Part shown: piece after piece, positions 16,253 through 24,417 of the stretch
How the letters are laid out: each line of letters begins with the position of its first letter
How positions within the stretch are numbered: the stretch's first letter is position 1
Assembly (NCBI GenBank): GCA_020049335.1
Contig: JAIFKX010000134.1
Coordinates: 1-53,775, forward strand
From: Paludibacter sp.
GTDB lineage: Bacteria > Bacteroidota > Bacteroidia > Bacteroidales > Paludibacteraceae
Direction: 5' to 3'
DNA length: 53,775 nucleotides
The notes under the pieces: generated by a model
Database searches by the model: none
What the model saw: only the letters and a program-made list of their open reading frames with translations
Told to the model about the DNA's origin: nothing
Program-made: the position numbers and the translations under genes

Positions 16253-17739
16253 ATATAGTAGCATTGCCCCTGTTAATTCCGTTTGCGCTGGCTATCAGCC
16301 TGTTGCTGTTTCGCTCTCCAACTATCGGTCGTTGGGTTGGGCCACTTGGTAGCTTTGCCATTTTTATTGTGTCGCTATACCTCTTTTCGAACCTCCAAAC
16401 CAATGGTATTTTAACGCTTAACATGGGTGGTTGGGATGCTCCATTTGGAATTGTGCTTGTTATCGATTATTTGAGTGCACTCATGTTGGTCGTATCATCG
16501 CTTATTCTTGTTGTGGTTTCGCTCTTTGCGCTTCGATTTTTAACTGACGACATTCCGTTAAATCGTTTTTATTTTTTCTTTTTTACGCTTGCCATGGGCA
16601 TGAATGGCGCTTTCATCACAGGCGATGTTTTTAACCTTTACGTATGGTTCGAAGTGATGCTTATTTCATCCTTCGTATTAATAACAATGGGTAAAAAGAA
16701 GGAACAATTAGAAGGTGGTATAAAGTATTTAGCGCTAAATCTGATTGGTTCGTTTCTGTTTTTAGCGGGGCTTGGCTTACTTTATGGAAAAACAGGAACT
16801 CTCAACATGGCTCACTTAGCCGAAATACTTCGAAACGACAATCAAGCGGTGTTGATGAACACATCCGGTATCCTGTTTTTTGTGGCATTTGGTATTAAGG
16901 CCGCTATTTTTCCACTTTATTTTTGGCTACCGGCATCGTATCATACGCCAAATATTACTATTACTACCTTATTTGCCGGATTGCTTACAAAGGTAGGTGT
17001 TTATACTTTTATTCGTTTTTTTACGCTTTTCTTTGTACAGGATCAACCATTTTGGCACAACCTGCTGCTTATTACTGCCGGCTTTACAATGGTAATTGGT
17101 GGCATGGCGGCGGCTTCGTATTACGAAACACGTAGAATTCTTTCGTACCACATTATTAGCCAAATTGGATATATGATAATGGGCTTGGGTATATTTACAC
17201 CATTGGCTATAGCCGGAGCAGTGTTTTTTACACTACATAATATGATAGCCAAAACAGGTGCTTTTGTAGCTTCGGGTATGATTGCTAAAATTAAAGGAAC
17301 CTACCAACTGAAAGAAATTGGTGGTTTGTACAAGGATAATCCGTTGCTTGCGGTGCTATTTATTATTCCAGCATTTGCGCTGGCTGGTATTCCTCCTTTG
17401 TCGGGCTTTTTCGCTAAATTTATGCTCATAAAGGCCGGTTTCGAAAACGGAAATTATATAATTACCGCAGTTGCGTTATTAACAGGGATTTTAACACTTT
17501 ACTCGATGATAAAAATTTGGAATGAGGCGTTTTTGAAAAAACAGCCTGATAATCAAGCGGGTAAAGTAGATGTGAAACTCGCTTGGCCCGATTATTTGCC
17601 GCTTACAATTCTTGCAACAGCATCGGTATTGATGGGGATTTTTGCTGCCTCTGTTTTTTCGTATACTATGGAAGCGGCAAACCAACTGATTGAACCATCG
17701 CATTATATTAATTCAGTGTTAAAAAACAAAATGCCATGA
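16249..17739 (+). CDS. mrpD: Mrp Na+/H+ antiporter subunit D
   Basis: 496 residues, 14 or so helices, NuoM/N-like. Motifs: GDVFNLYVWFEVMLISSFVLITMG (key Glu), FGIKAAIFPLYFWLPASYHTPNITITTLFAGLLTKVGVYTFIRF (key Lys), SYHIISQIGYMIMGLG, and AGIPPLSGFFAKFMLIKAGF. The start overlaps the mrpC stop by 4 nt. Together with subunit A it forms the paired proton-pumping channels of the complex. Confidence 0.94.
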   Translation: MNIVALPLLIPFALAISLLLFRSPTIGRWVGPLGSFAIFIVSLYLFSNLQTNGILTLNMGGWDAPFGIVLVIDYLSALMLVVSSLILVVVSLFALRFLTDDIPLNRFYFFFFTLAMGMNGAFITGDVFNLYVWFEVMLISSFVLITMGKKKEQLEGGIKYLALNLIGSFLFLAGLGLLYGKTGTLNMAHLAEILRNDNQAVLMNTSGILFFVAFGIKAAIFPLYFWLPASYHTPNITITTLFAGLLTKVGVYTFIRFFTLFFVQDQPFWHNLLLITAGFTMVIGGMAAASYYETRRILSYHIISQIGYMIMGLGIFTPLAIAGAVFFTLHNMIAKTGAFVASGMIAKIKGTYQLKEIGGLYKDNPLLAVLFIIPAFALAGIPPLSGFFAKFMLIKAGFENGNYIITAVALLTGILTLYSMIKIWNEAFLKKQPDNQAGKVDVKLAWPDYLPLTILATASVLMGIFAASVFSYTMEAANQLIEPSHYINSVLKNKMP

Positions 17740-18068
17740 AATTATTAAAACTACTCTATTATATTCCCGAATTTTTAGTATTTTATTTGATAAAACTTCT
17801 GCAGTCAAATTTTCAAATGGCTTACATCATACTGTCACCCAAAATGAATACGACGGCCGAATTTATTGAGTTCCCGCTCGAAGTAAAATCATCAGCGGGT
17901 TTATTGTTGCTGACTAACTTGGTTTCGATGACTCCCGGAACATTAAGTGCCGATATAAGCAATGACAAAAAAATACTGCTTATTCATGCATTGTTGATGA
18001 GCAACGACCAAAACACAGTGGGAGAAATTGAAAGTATTCAAAAACGAATTTTAAGACTAACGAATTAA
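17736..18068 (+). CDS. mrpE: Mrp Na+/H+ antiporter subunit E
   Basis: 110 residues: an N-terminal membrane helix (LLYYIPEFLVFYLIKLLQSNFQMAYIIL) and a cytosolic domain with FIEFPLEVKSSAGLLLLTNLVSMTPGTLSADIS, the MnhE signature. It is shorter than the ~160 residues of well-known MrpE proteins, with one N-terminal helix rather than several. The start overlaps the mrpD stop by 4 nt and the next gene begins 6 nt after its end. Confidence 0.88.
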   Translation: MKLLKLLYYIPEFLVFYLIKLLQSNFQMAYIILSPKMNTTAEFIEFPLEVKSSAGLLLLTNLVSMTPGTLSADISNDKKILLIHALLMSNDQNTVGEIESIQKRILRLTN

Positions 18069-18074
18069 AAAAAA

Positions 18075-18350
18075 ATGATAGCAACAATACCTGAAACTGT
18101 TCTATATATTGCTTTTGCATTTTTAATGCTGGCAATGATAATCACTTTGGTCAGACTCTTAAAGGGGCCTTCTATTAACGACCAAATTGCGGCTATGGAC
18201 CTGATAGCGTCGATAATTATTGGTTTAGTGCTGGTTTATTCGGTATTGATTAACAACGCCATGTATTTCGACATCACAGTTATTCTTTCTTTGGTTTCGT
18301 TTATAGGAACCATTGCAATATCAACTTATTTATCGCAAAAAAATGGATAG
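18075..18350 (+). CDS. mrpF: Mrp Na+/H+ antiporter subunit F
   Basis: 91 residues, three membrane helices. Contains RLLKGPSINDQIAAMDLIASIIIGLVLVYSVLINNAMYFDITVILSLVSFIGTIAISTYL, the MnhF pattern with the conserved R-x-x-x-G-P-x-x-x-D-R/Q segment. Overlaps mrpG by 8 nt. Confidence 0.92.
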   Translation: MIATIPETVLYIAFAFLMLAMIITLVRLLKGPSINDQIAAMDLIASIIIGLVLVYSVLINNAMYFDITVILSLVSFIGTIAISTYLSQKNG

Positions 18351-18639
18351 TATTATCATTATTATTTCAGTATTTATACTTTTGGGCTCATTTTTCATTC
18401 TTGTTTCAGCAATCGGAATTTTGCGCTTCAAAGATTTATATGGTCGGCTACATGCTACAACCAAAGCAACTTCGTTTGGAATACTGCTTTTAATTATTGG
18501 TGTAAGTTTGTTTTTTAACGATATTACTGTTTATACAAAGGCATTTCTCATTGTTTTTTTTGTATATTTGACCGCTCCATTAGCTGCGCATTCAATTACG
18601 AAATCATTTTTTCAAAAAAATAAAAAAACCAAAACATAG
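18343..18639 (+). CDS. mrpG: Mrp Na+/H+ antiporter subunit G
   Basis: 98 residues, three membrane helices. Contains GSFFILVSAIGILRFKDLYGRLHATTKATSFGILLLIIG, the MnhG signature. An earlier in-frame ATG at 18313 would add ten hydrophilic residues (MQYQLIYRKK) inside mrpF; ATG 18343, overlapping the mrpF stop, gives the usual start. Last gene of the operon; the following 68 bp before the convergent PAP2 gene hold a T run but no clear hairpin. Confidence 0.92.
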   Translation: MDSIIIIISVFILLGSFFILVSAIGILRFKDLYGRLHATTKATSFGILLLIIGVSLFFNDITVYTKAFLIVFFVYLTAPLAAHSITKSFFQKNKKTKT

Positions 18640-18707
18640 AGAATTACAAACGGTAGATTTAATAATGGCGCAAGTCTATTTCTATGCCCCATTTTTTTTT
18701 GTTACCT

Positions 18708-19346
18708 CTATAAATAATTTTTTAGCGGTAATAACTTCTTATTTTCGTGTTTTTTCCAATACCATTCGTTTATTTTATATGTTACATAAGCACTTCCAGC
18801 ACCCAAAATAGCTCCAGCCAACACATCCGATGGGTAATGAACTCCCAAATTCATGCGCGAATAACCTACGTAGCTTGCCCAAGCAAAACTTGGAGCTATT
18901 ACATACCATTTAGGATAAATCAAACTTAGCGAAGTGGCTGTGGTAAATGCCAATGAGGTATGGCCAGAAGGAAATGAAGGTGAGCCGCCAGTGCCATAAT
19001 CTAAATTAGTATAAATATCGGGATATTGATTGTAGGGCCGAAGTCGTCCAAATGAATGTTTTAGCCCATAAGTGAGAATTGAATTTACGCCAAATGCTGC
19101 GGTTGTATAAATGGCATCTTTGAGTATTTTATCATCATTTTTAATGAGGGCGATAGTGGCCAAAGTTACAGGCAATGCAACAGATGTTAAAGTAGTGGTG
19201 TTCGAAATTGCTTGCGAAAAACCAACTGTTTGTTTGTTGCTGTATATAGAATTTAGAATTTTCAAATCTATATTTTGAGCATTATTTTCGGTTGATGCAA
19301 AAAAAAACATACCGATAAGCAGAATAATTGTCGTAAATTTGCGCAT
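18708..19346 (-). CDS. PAP2-family phosphatase, exported
   Basis: 212 residues with a signal peptide (MRKFTTIILLIGMFFFASTENNAQ). The three acid phosphatase/PAP2 motifs are intact: KHSFGRLRPYN, SFPSGHTSLAF and YSRMNLGVHYPSDVLAGAILG. Family members remove phosphate from lipids such as undecaprenyl pyrophosphate, phosphatidic acid or lipid A; the substrate is not decided by sequence. Convergent with the mrp operon and divergent from the NadR-like gene. Confidence 0.88.
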   Translation of the reverse strand: MRKFTTIILLIGMFFFASTENNAQNIDLKILNSIYSNKQTVGFSQAISNTTTLTSVALPVTLATIALIKNDDKILKDAIYTTAAFGVNSILTYGLKHSFGRLRPYNQYPDIYTNLDYGTGGSPSFPSGHTSLAFTTATSLSLIYPKWYVIAPSFAWASYVGYSRMNLGVHYPSDVLAGAILGAGSAYVTYKINEWYWKKHENKKLLPLKNYL

Positions 19347-19365
19347 AATTTCTAATTTGAGGTTT

Positions 19366-19373
19366 CAAAGGTA
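19366..19373 (-). promoter_or_regulatory. Promoter -7 box for the PAP2 gene
   Basis: TACCTTTG on the minus strand, exact TAnnTTTG, 20 nt before the start codon. No -33 box at standard spacing. Confidence 0.45.
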
Positions 19374-19413
19374 CTGAAAAATGTCAAATTAGTAATAATT
19401 TAGAGCTAAATTC

Positions 19414-19962
19414 ATGTTGAAAATTGCCATTGTAGGTCCCGAGTCGACTGGGAAATCAGAGCTGTCGATAGCCTTAGCTACTCATTTTTCTGGAAATTTT
19501 GTGCCTGAGTTTGCACGAAAATATGTCGAACAGTTAGATAGAAATTATTTATACGAAGATGTTGTTTTTATTGCGCAAAAGCAAATAGAAGAACAAGACT
19601 ATTATTTGAATAACAACAATAACAACAATAACAATATTCTCAATCCTTTATCTGTTGTGTTTTTTGATACAGAATTGATTATCACTAAAGTATGGTTGGA
19701 GTTTTGTTACAAATCAGTTCCTGAATTTATAAATGAGCGTATTAGCAATTCTTATTTTGATCTTTATTTGTTGTGTTATCCCGATTTGCCTTGGGTTTTC
19801 GATCCCGTTCGTGAGCATGGAGGCGACGAACGTTTGTTTTTTTTCGATTGGTATAAGCGTGAAATTGAAAAATTAGGTATTCCTTACGTGGTTATTGATG
19901 GTATCGGAACTATCCGAACTGAAAATGCAATAGCTGCTGTAAATAAAATAATTAAATTATAA
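19414..19962 (+). CDS. NadR-like ATPase / ribosylnicotinamide kinase-type protein
   Basis: 182 residues, a stand-alone P-loop domain similar to the C-terminal kinase half of NadR. Walker A is IAIVGPESTGKSELS; further conserved blocks are FVPEFARKYVE, FIAQKQIEEQDYYL, VFFDTELIITKVW and DPVREHGGDERLFFFDWYKREIE. Members phosphorylate nicotinamide riboside or act as related salvage enzymes. A run of nine Asn (about residues 66-74) is encoded by AATAACAAC repeats and interrupts a helix; it looks like a microsatellite expansion. cysE starts 25 nt after its end, so the two are likely co-transcribed. Confidence 0.8.
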   Translation: MLKIAIVGPESTGKSELSIALATHFSGNFVPEFARKYVEQLDRNYLYEDVVFIAQKQIEEQDYYLNNNNNNNNNILNPLSVVFFDTELIITKVWLEFCYKSVPEFINERISNSYFDLYLLCYPDLPWVFDPVREHGGDERLFFFDWYKREIEKLGIPYVVIDGIGTIRTENAIAAVNKIIKL

Positions 19963-19987
19963 TTCTCAATTAAAATTGTATAGTTAG

Positions 19988-20860
19988 ATGAACAAGAAAC
20001 TTTCAGATATTGTCAAAACTTTATCCGACGTAAACGATTTCAAAGATATTTGCCATCAGCACAATGAGTTAATTCCAATGCCATCAGTCGATGTGCTCAA
20101 CGAAATTGTAAAATTAGTTCGTGCCATACTTTTTCCCGGATTTTTTGGTTATGCTGCTATCAATTCCAAAAATATGCTGTATCATATTGGTGTAAACGTC
20201 GATCAATTATTGTTTTTGCTTTCGTCGCAAATAAACGCTGGAATGTCATTCAACAAAGGTGTCAACGATAAACCTTGTCCCGAAATTGAACGTCAATCCA
20301 GAGAAAAGGCGCGCGAATTTATTGAACAATTGCCCGTTATTCGACGAAAATTACATACCGATATTATCGCCTCTTTCAATGGCGACCCGGCAGCCAAAAG
20401 TTTCGGCGAAGTGATATTTTGTTATCCGGGGTTTCGTGCAATTAGCAATTACCGCATAGCCCATGCGCTTTTGATGCTCGATGTGCCACTTATTCCCCGC
20501 ATAATTACCGAAATAGCTCACTCCGAAACCGGAATAGATATTCATCCCGGTGCTACAATTGGCGATTATTTTACTATCGACCACGGCACTGGAGTTGTTA
20601 TTGGCGAAACGGCAACGATCGGAAATAATGTGAAAATGTATCAAGGCGTAACATTGGGTGCTAAAAGTTTTCCATTAGACGAAAATGGAAATCCGATTAA
20701 AGGCATTCAACGCCATCCACGCATAGGAAATGATGTGGTAATCTATTCTAATTCAACTATTTTGGGAACCGTTAAAGTGGGAGATGGTGCCATTATTGGC
20801 GGCAATATTTGGGTAGATACCGATGTGCCCGCTGGTGCAAAATTGGTGCAGAGTAAATGA
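19988..20860 (+). CDS. cysE: Serine O-acetyltransferase
   Basis: 290 residues. The helical N-terminal domain is followed by the left-handed beta-helix of hexapeptide acyltransferases: IAHSETGIDIHPGATIGDYFTIDHGTGVVIGETATIGNNVKMYQGVTLGA, with the catalytic Asp-His in DHGTG, and then HPRIGNDVVIYSNSTILGTVKVGDGAIIGGNIWV. The product O-acetylserine is the carbon skeleton for cysteine synthesis. Its N-terminal domain is of the longer SAT type seen in Bacteroidota. The stop codon TGA is the first TGA of a GTGTTGAT array. Confidence 0.93.
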   Translation: MNKKLSDIVKTLSDVNDFKDICHQHNELIPMPSVDVLNEIVKLVRAILFPGFFGYAAINSKNMLYHIGVNVDQLLFLLSSQINAGMSFNKGVNDKPCPEIERQSREKAREFIEQLPVIRRKLHTDIIASFNGDPAAKSFGEVIFCYPGFRAISNYRIAHALLMLDVPLIPRIITEIAHSETGIDIHPGATIGDYFTIDHGTGVVIGETATIGNNVKMYQGVTLGAKSFPLDENGNPIKGIQRHPRIGNDVVIYSNSTILGTVKVGDGAIIGGNIWVDTDVPAGAKLVQSK

Positions 20861-20918
20861 TGTGTTGATGTGTCCCGATAGCTATCGGGAGTGTTGATGT
20901 GTTGATGTGTTGATGTGA
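20858..20918 (+). repeat. GTGTTGAT array with a CCCGATAGCTATCGGG palindrome
   Basis: TGATGTGT units begin at the cysE stop codon, are interrupted by the perfect palindrome CCCGATAGCTATCGGG (20874-20889), and continue as GTGTTGAT to 20918. A diverged palindrome of the same type (CCCGATGGCTATCGGG) lies at 23624-23639 before xth. Confidence 0.85.
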
Positions 20919-20925
20919 TTATAAA

Positions 20926-21068
20926 ATAACGTGAAGCAAATAACGGCTTTAGCCAAATAACGCGAAGCTAATAACGGCGAAGCCAAAATAACGCGAAGCC
21001 AAAATAACGCGAAGCAAATAACGCGAAGCAAATAACGCACAAAGTGCAAATAACGCGAAGCAAAATAA
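20926..21068 (+). repeat. AAATAAC / mini-hairpin array upstream of the methyltransferase gene
   Basis: AAATAAC-type spacers separate brackets [GT GAA GC], [GGCT TT AGCC], [GC GAA GC], [GGC GAA GCC], [GC GAA GC] several times, and [GCAC AAA GTGC]. Stem sequence and length vary while complementarity is kept. The array ends 12 nt before the next start codon. Confidence 0.9.
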
Positions 21069-21080
21069 CTAAAAAATAAG

Positions 21081-22259
21081 ATGGAATACGAAATGATTGC
21101 CAAAACCTTTATGGGTTTGGAAGAAGTGCTGGCTACTGAGCTGGTAAAATTGGGTGCTAATAATGTAGAATTGCAGCGACGAGCGGTATCTTTTACCGGT
21201 GATAAAGCATTGATGTACAAAGCTAATATGCACTTGCGCACTGCCTCGCGCGTACTAAAAACAATAACCACTTTTACTGCTAAAAATGCCGATGAGGTTT
21301 ACGACAAAGTGCGCACGATAAATTGGACGGATTTTATGAATGTAAAAACCTCTTTTGCTATCGAATCCACTGTATACTCCGAAGAGTTTACCCATTCCAA
21401 ATTTGTTTCGTATCGTGTAAAAGATGCTATTGTCGATTGGTTTCGCGATAAAACAGGCGATCGACCTTCTGTAAAGTTAGACAATCCGAATCTCACCATA
21501 CACATTCATATTGCTGGCACACATTGCACCATTTTGTTGGATAGCTCGGGCGATTCGTTGCACAAGCGTGGTTATCGTATTTCGCAAAACGAAGCTCCTC
21601 TCAACGAAGCGTTAGCTGCAGGTATGTTGTTGATGACAGGCTGGGAAGGGCAAAGCGATTTTATCGACCCCATGTGTGGCTCTGGAACTTTATTGATAGA
21701 AGCTGCACTCATTGCACTCAATATTCCACCCGGTTTGTATCGCTCGTCGTTTGGTTTTGAAAAATGGCTCGATTTCGATCAAGAATTATTCGACGAAATT
21801 TATCAAGATGATTCTGCTGAACGTCCCTTTAACTTTAAAATTTACGGTTCTGATATTTCGCAACGCGCAATAAATATCAGTGAACAAAATGTAAAAAGTG
21901 CCGGACTTACAAAATACATAACGCTTGAAGTAAAAGGAGTAAAAGACATAGAAGCCCCTTCCGTAGGATGTCTTTTGGTAACTAATCCTCCTTATGGCGA
22001 ACGCATTACCTCCGAAGATATATTAGGACTTTATGCGAGCATAGGTTCTACTTTTAAACATAAATTTCAGGGTTCGAAATGCTGGTTGATTAGTTCGCAT
22101 ATCGAATGTATCGACAAAATTGGTCTCAAATCAACTCAACGAATACCACTATTAAACGGTACGCTGGAATGTTGGTACAACTGTTACGATATTTTTGCGG
22201 GTAAACGCAACGAATATGTGATACTCAAAAAAAATATTTCGAAAACAACAGAACTGTAA
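21081..22259 (+). CDS. THUMP-domain class I RNA methyltransferase (RlmL/TrmN-like)
   Basis: 392 residues. N-terminal ferredoxin-like and THUMP region (FMGLEEVLATELVKLGANNVELQRRAVSFTGD, HIHIAGTHCTILLDSSGDSLHKRGYR), then a Rossmann methyltransferase domain: FIDPMCGSGTLLIEAALIALNIPPG (motif I), IYGSDISQRAINISEQNVKSAGL, and the catalytic VTNPPYGERI. The arrangement matches the N-terminal half of E. coli RlmL, which makes m2G2445 in 23S rRNA, and stand-alone relatives. The exact base modified is not certain. It starts just after a mini-hairpin array in its leader. Confidence 0.88.
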   Translation: MEYEMIAKTFMGLEEVLATELVKLGANNVELQRRAVSFTGDKALMYKANMHLRTASRVLKTITTFTAKNADEVYDKVRTINWTDFMNVKTSFAIESTVYSEEFTHSKFVSYRVKDAIVDWFRDKTGDRPSVKLDNPNLTIHIHIAGTHCTILLDSSGDSLHKRGYRISQNEAPLNEALAAGMLLMTGWEGQSDFIDPMCGSGTLLIEAALIALNIPPGLYRSSFGFEKWLDFDQELFDEIYQDDSAERPFNFKIYGSDISQRAINISEQNVKSAGLTKYITLEVKGVKDIEAPSVGCLLVTNPPYGERITSEDILGLYASIGSTFKHKFQGSKCWLISSHIECIDKIGLKSTQRIPLLNGTLECWYNCYDIFAGKRNEYVILKKNISKTTEL

Positions 22260-22358
22260 TTTTACCCTAAACGAACTGATAATCAAAACTATATTATTTG
22301 TTAATTAGATTTTGCAAATTGTAAAATGCAAATTGTAAAATGTAAATTAATAATTTGT

Positions 22359-22389
22359 TTTGTTAGTTCGGGAAAAAAGATTACTTTTG
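22359..22389 (+). promoter_or_regulatory. Promoter for tRNA-Leu
   Basis: TTTG (22359-22362), 19 nt, then TACTTTTG (22382-22389): an exact match at both the -33 and -7 boxes of the Bacteroidota housekeeping promoter. The expected start is a few bases before the tRNA. Confidence 0.85.
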
Positions 22390-22401
22390 TGCCACTTTAA
22401 C

Positions 22402-22485
22402 GCCCAGATGGCGGAATTGGTAGACGCGCTGGTCTCAAACACCAGTGGATTCACTTCCATGCCGGTTCGATCCCGGCTCTGGGTA
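22402..22485 (+). tRNA. tRNA-Leu (anticodon CAA)
   Basis: 84 nt. Acceptor GCCCAGA pairs with TCTGGGT (first pair G-U), with discriminator A. D arm is GCGGAATTGGTAGACGC; the anticodon arm CTGGT-CTCAAAC-ACCAG gives anticodon CAA, reading UUG. A long class II variable arm is present, and the T arm is CCGGTTCGATCCCGG. CCA is not encoded. It has its own promoter and terminator. Confidence 0.97.
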
Positions 22486-22494
22486 CAAGTTCTT

Positions 22495-22530
22495 AACCCC
22501 TCGAAATCAGATGATTACGAGGGGTTTTGT
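22495..22530 (+). terminator. Intrinsic terminator after tRNA-Leu
   Basis: AACCCCTCG (22495-22503) pairs with CGAGGGGTT (22518-22526), 14-nt loop, followed by TTGTTTT. Confidence 0.9.
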
Positions 22531-22560
22531 TTTGGTTTTTGAAATGATGTGCTTTTTTTG

Positions 22561-22568
22561 TAATTTTG
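22561..22568 (+). promoter_or_regulatory. Promoter -7 box for the acyltransferase gene
   Basis: TAATTTTG, exact TAnnTTTG, 22 nt before ATG 22590. The earlier in-frame ATG at 22566 lies inside the box and so is unlikely to be translated. Confidence 0.55.
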
Positions 22569-22589
22569 CAATTGATAAAAAAGAATTGT

Positions 22590-23405
22590 ATGATTAATAA
22601 TAATGTTATTAAAATTGATGTGGCTGCCGTGCTCAAAGCTCGAGCTCCAAAAACAAAAGTACCAAAGTTTATAGTAAATTACCTTCGCAAAATTGTTCAT
22701 GAAGACGAGTTTAACAAGTTTTTTGTGGAAAATCCAGATTTAAAAAATCTCGATTTTGTCGAAGCTGCTTTTAATTTTTTAGGTATTAAAATGAACATTA
22801 TTGGTAAGGAAAACTTACCACCTGCCACTGGAAAGTATATTTTTGCGTGTAATCATCCCCTTGGCGGATTAGATGGCGTGGCAATGGGGTATGTTATTGG
22901 TAAACAGTATGATGGTAAAGTGCGTTTCTTTTCAAACGACCTTGTAATGTCTATCACACCTATGAGAGAAATGTTTGTTCCAATAAATAAATTTGGAAAT
23001 CAGAATAAAAATAATGCTGATATGATGCGCGAATTGTACGAATCAGACAATCATTTGGTTACATTTCCGGCAGGTATATGCTCACGAAAACAAAATGGAA
23101 AAATTTGCGATTTGGAATGGAAAAAGAATTTTATTACTAAAGCTGTTCAATACAAACGCGACGTGGTTCCTATCTTTTTCGAAGGGCGCAATTCTAATTT
23201 TTTTTACAATTTGGCCAATATACGTAAGTTTTTGGGTATTAAGTTCAATATCGAAATGATGTATTTGCCCAATGAAATGTTTAAACAACGAAATAAAGAA
23301 TTTAAAATTATAATTGGAAAGCCCATCCCTTGGCAGACTTTTGATAAATCGAAAACACATGCTAAATGGGCAGAATGGGTGAAGGGGGAAGTTTATAGTT
23401 TATAG
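22590..23405 (+). CDS. Lysophospholipid acyltransferase-family protein
   Basis: 271 residues from ATG 22590. Contains the LPLAT signature FACNHPLGGLDGVAMGYV (H-P-x4-D, a variant of H-x4-D), VPINKFGNQNKNNADMMRELYES, the FPAGICSRK block (F-P-x-G) and VPIFFEGRNSNFFYNLANI. Members transfer acyl chains to lysophospholipids or lyso-ornithine lipids at the inner membrane; in Bacteroidota the HPLGG form is often linked with ornithine or glycine lipid synthesis, but the partner enzyme is not in view. Its last codons and stop (GTTTATAGTTTATAG) belong to an AACTATA-type repeat, and a 26-bp tandem array starts at the stop. Confidence 0.82.
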   Translation: MINNNVIKIDVAAVLKARAPKTKVPKFIVNYLRKIVHEDEFNKFFVENPDLKNLDFVEAAFNFLGIKMNIIGKENLPPATGKYIFACNHPLGGLDGVAMGYVIGKQYDGKVRFFSNDLVMSITPMREMFVPINKFGNQNKNNADMMRELYESDNHLVTFPAGICSRKQNGKICDLEWKKNFITKAVQYKRDVVPIFFEGRNSNFFYNLANIRKFLGIKFNIEMMYLPNEMFKQRNKEFKIIIGKPIPWQTFDKSKTHAKWAEWVKGEVYSL

Positions 23406-23560
23406 TTATTGATTGTTATTTGGCTTTGCCGTTATTGATTGTTATTTAGCTTTGCCGTTATTGATTGTTATTTGGCTTTGCCGTTATTGATTGTTATTTA
23501 GCTTTACCGTTATTGATTGTTATTTAGCTTTGCCGTTATTGATTGTTATTTGGCTTTGCC
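23405..23560 (-). repeat. AAATAAC / mini-hairpin array, six 26-bp units
   Basis: Six units with a period of exactly 26 bp. On the minus strand each reads [GGC AAA GCC]-AAATAAC-AATC-AATAAC-, with GGC/GCT and GGT variants. It begins at the last base of the acyltransferase stop codon. No gene is present; 23561-23655 holds a degenerate CCCGATGGCTATCGGG palindrome (23624-23639) before xth. Confidence 0.9.
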
Positions 23561-23655
23561 GTTTTTGAATATACTTGAATTTTTGTTGTACGTTGTCTGG
23601 TGTCATTTTTTCTAACTTCTAACCCCGATGGCTATCGGGAAAATTCTAACTTCGA

Positions 23656-24417
23656 ATGAAAATAATTTCCTATAATGTGAATGGCATACGTGCCGCACTC
23701 TCAAAAGATTTCCCAACTTGGTTGCGTGCCGAAAATCCTGATGTGCTTTGTTTTCAGGAAACAAAAGCGCAACCTGATCAAATTGACACCTTGCTTTTTG
23801 CCGAAATGGGTTACACTTCGTACTTGCATTCGGCGCAAAAAAAAGGATACAGTGGTGTGGCAATTCTTACCAAATCGGCTCCTGATAATGTGGTGGTGGG
23901 TATGAATAATCCACGCTACGATGTTGAGGGACGAGTTATTCGTGCCGACTTTGGCGATTTATCGGTTATAAGTGTGTATATTCCTTCGGGCTCATCAGGC
24001 GACGAGCGGCAGGCTTTTAAAATGGATTTTTTGAATGCATTTTTACCATTTATCGAAGAAGTTCGCAAAACGCGTCCAAACTTGGTTGTTTGTGGCGATT
24101 ATAATATTTGTCATAAACCGATCGATATTAATCACCCAGAGCGTCAGAATGGTGTTTCGGGATTTTTACCTGAGGAGCGTCAGTGGCTCGACCGGTATGA
24201 GGCAACGGGTATGGTCGATTCGTTCCGCATTTTCGACCAAAGTGCCGAGAAATATAGTTGGTGGAGTTATCGTGGGGGTGCGCGTTTTCGCAATGCGGGC
24301 TGGCGTATCGACTATCATTGGGTAAGCGAACCGCTTCGAAATAGACTCAAATCGGCTGCAATATTGGCCGATGCAGTGCATTCAGATCATTGTCCAGTGG
24401 TTGTTGAGCTTTCATAG
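23656..24417 (+). CDS. xth: Exodeoxyribonuclease III
   Basis: 253 residues, normal for ExoIII, which cleaves abasic sites and removes 3' blocks in base excision repair. Motifs: [24 protein letters not shown] (catalytic Glu), [40 protein letters not shown], and the C-terminal WRIDYHWVS and [14 protein letters not shown] (catalytic Asp-His). The start codon follows a TCTAACTTC-rich segment without a recognisable box. The final TAG overlaps the first base of a GACGACA tandem array. Confidence 0.95.
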   Translation: MKIISYNVNGIRAALSKDFPTWLRAENPDVLCFQETKAQPDQIDTLLFAEMGYTSYLHSAQKKGYSGVAILTKSAPDNVVVGMNNPRYDVEGRVIRADFGDLSVISVYIPSGSSGDERQAFKMDFLNAFLPFIEEVRKTRPNLVVCGDYNICHKPIDINHPERQNGVSGFLPEERQWLDRYEATGMVDSFRIFDQSAEKYSWWSYRGGARFRNAGWRIDYHWVSEPLRNRLKSAAILADAVHSDHCPVVVELS

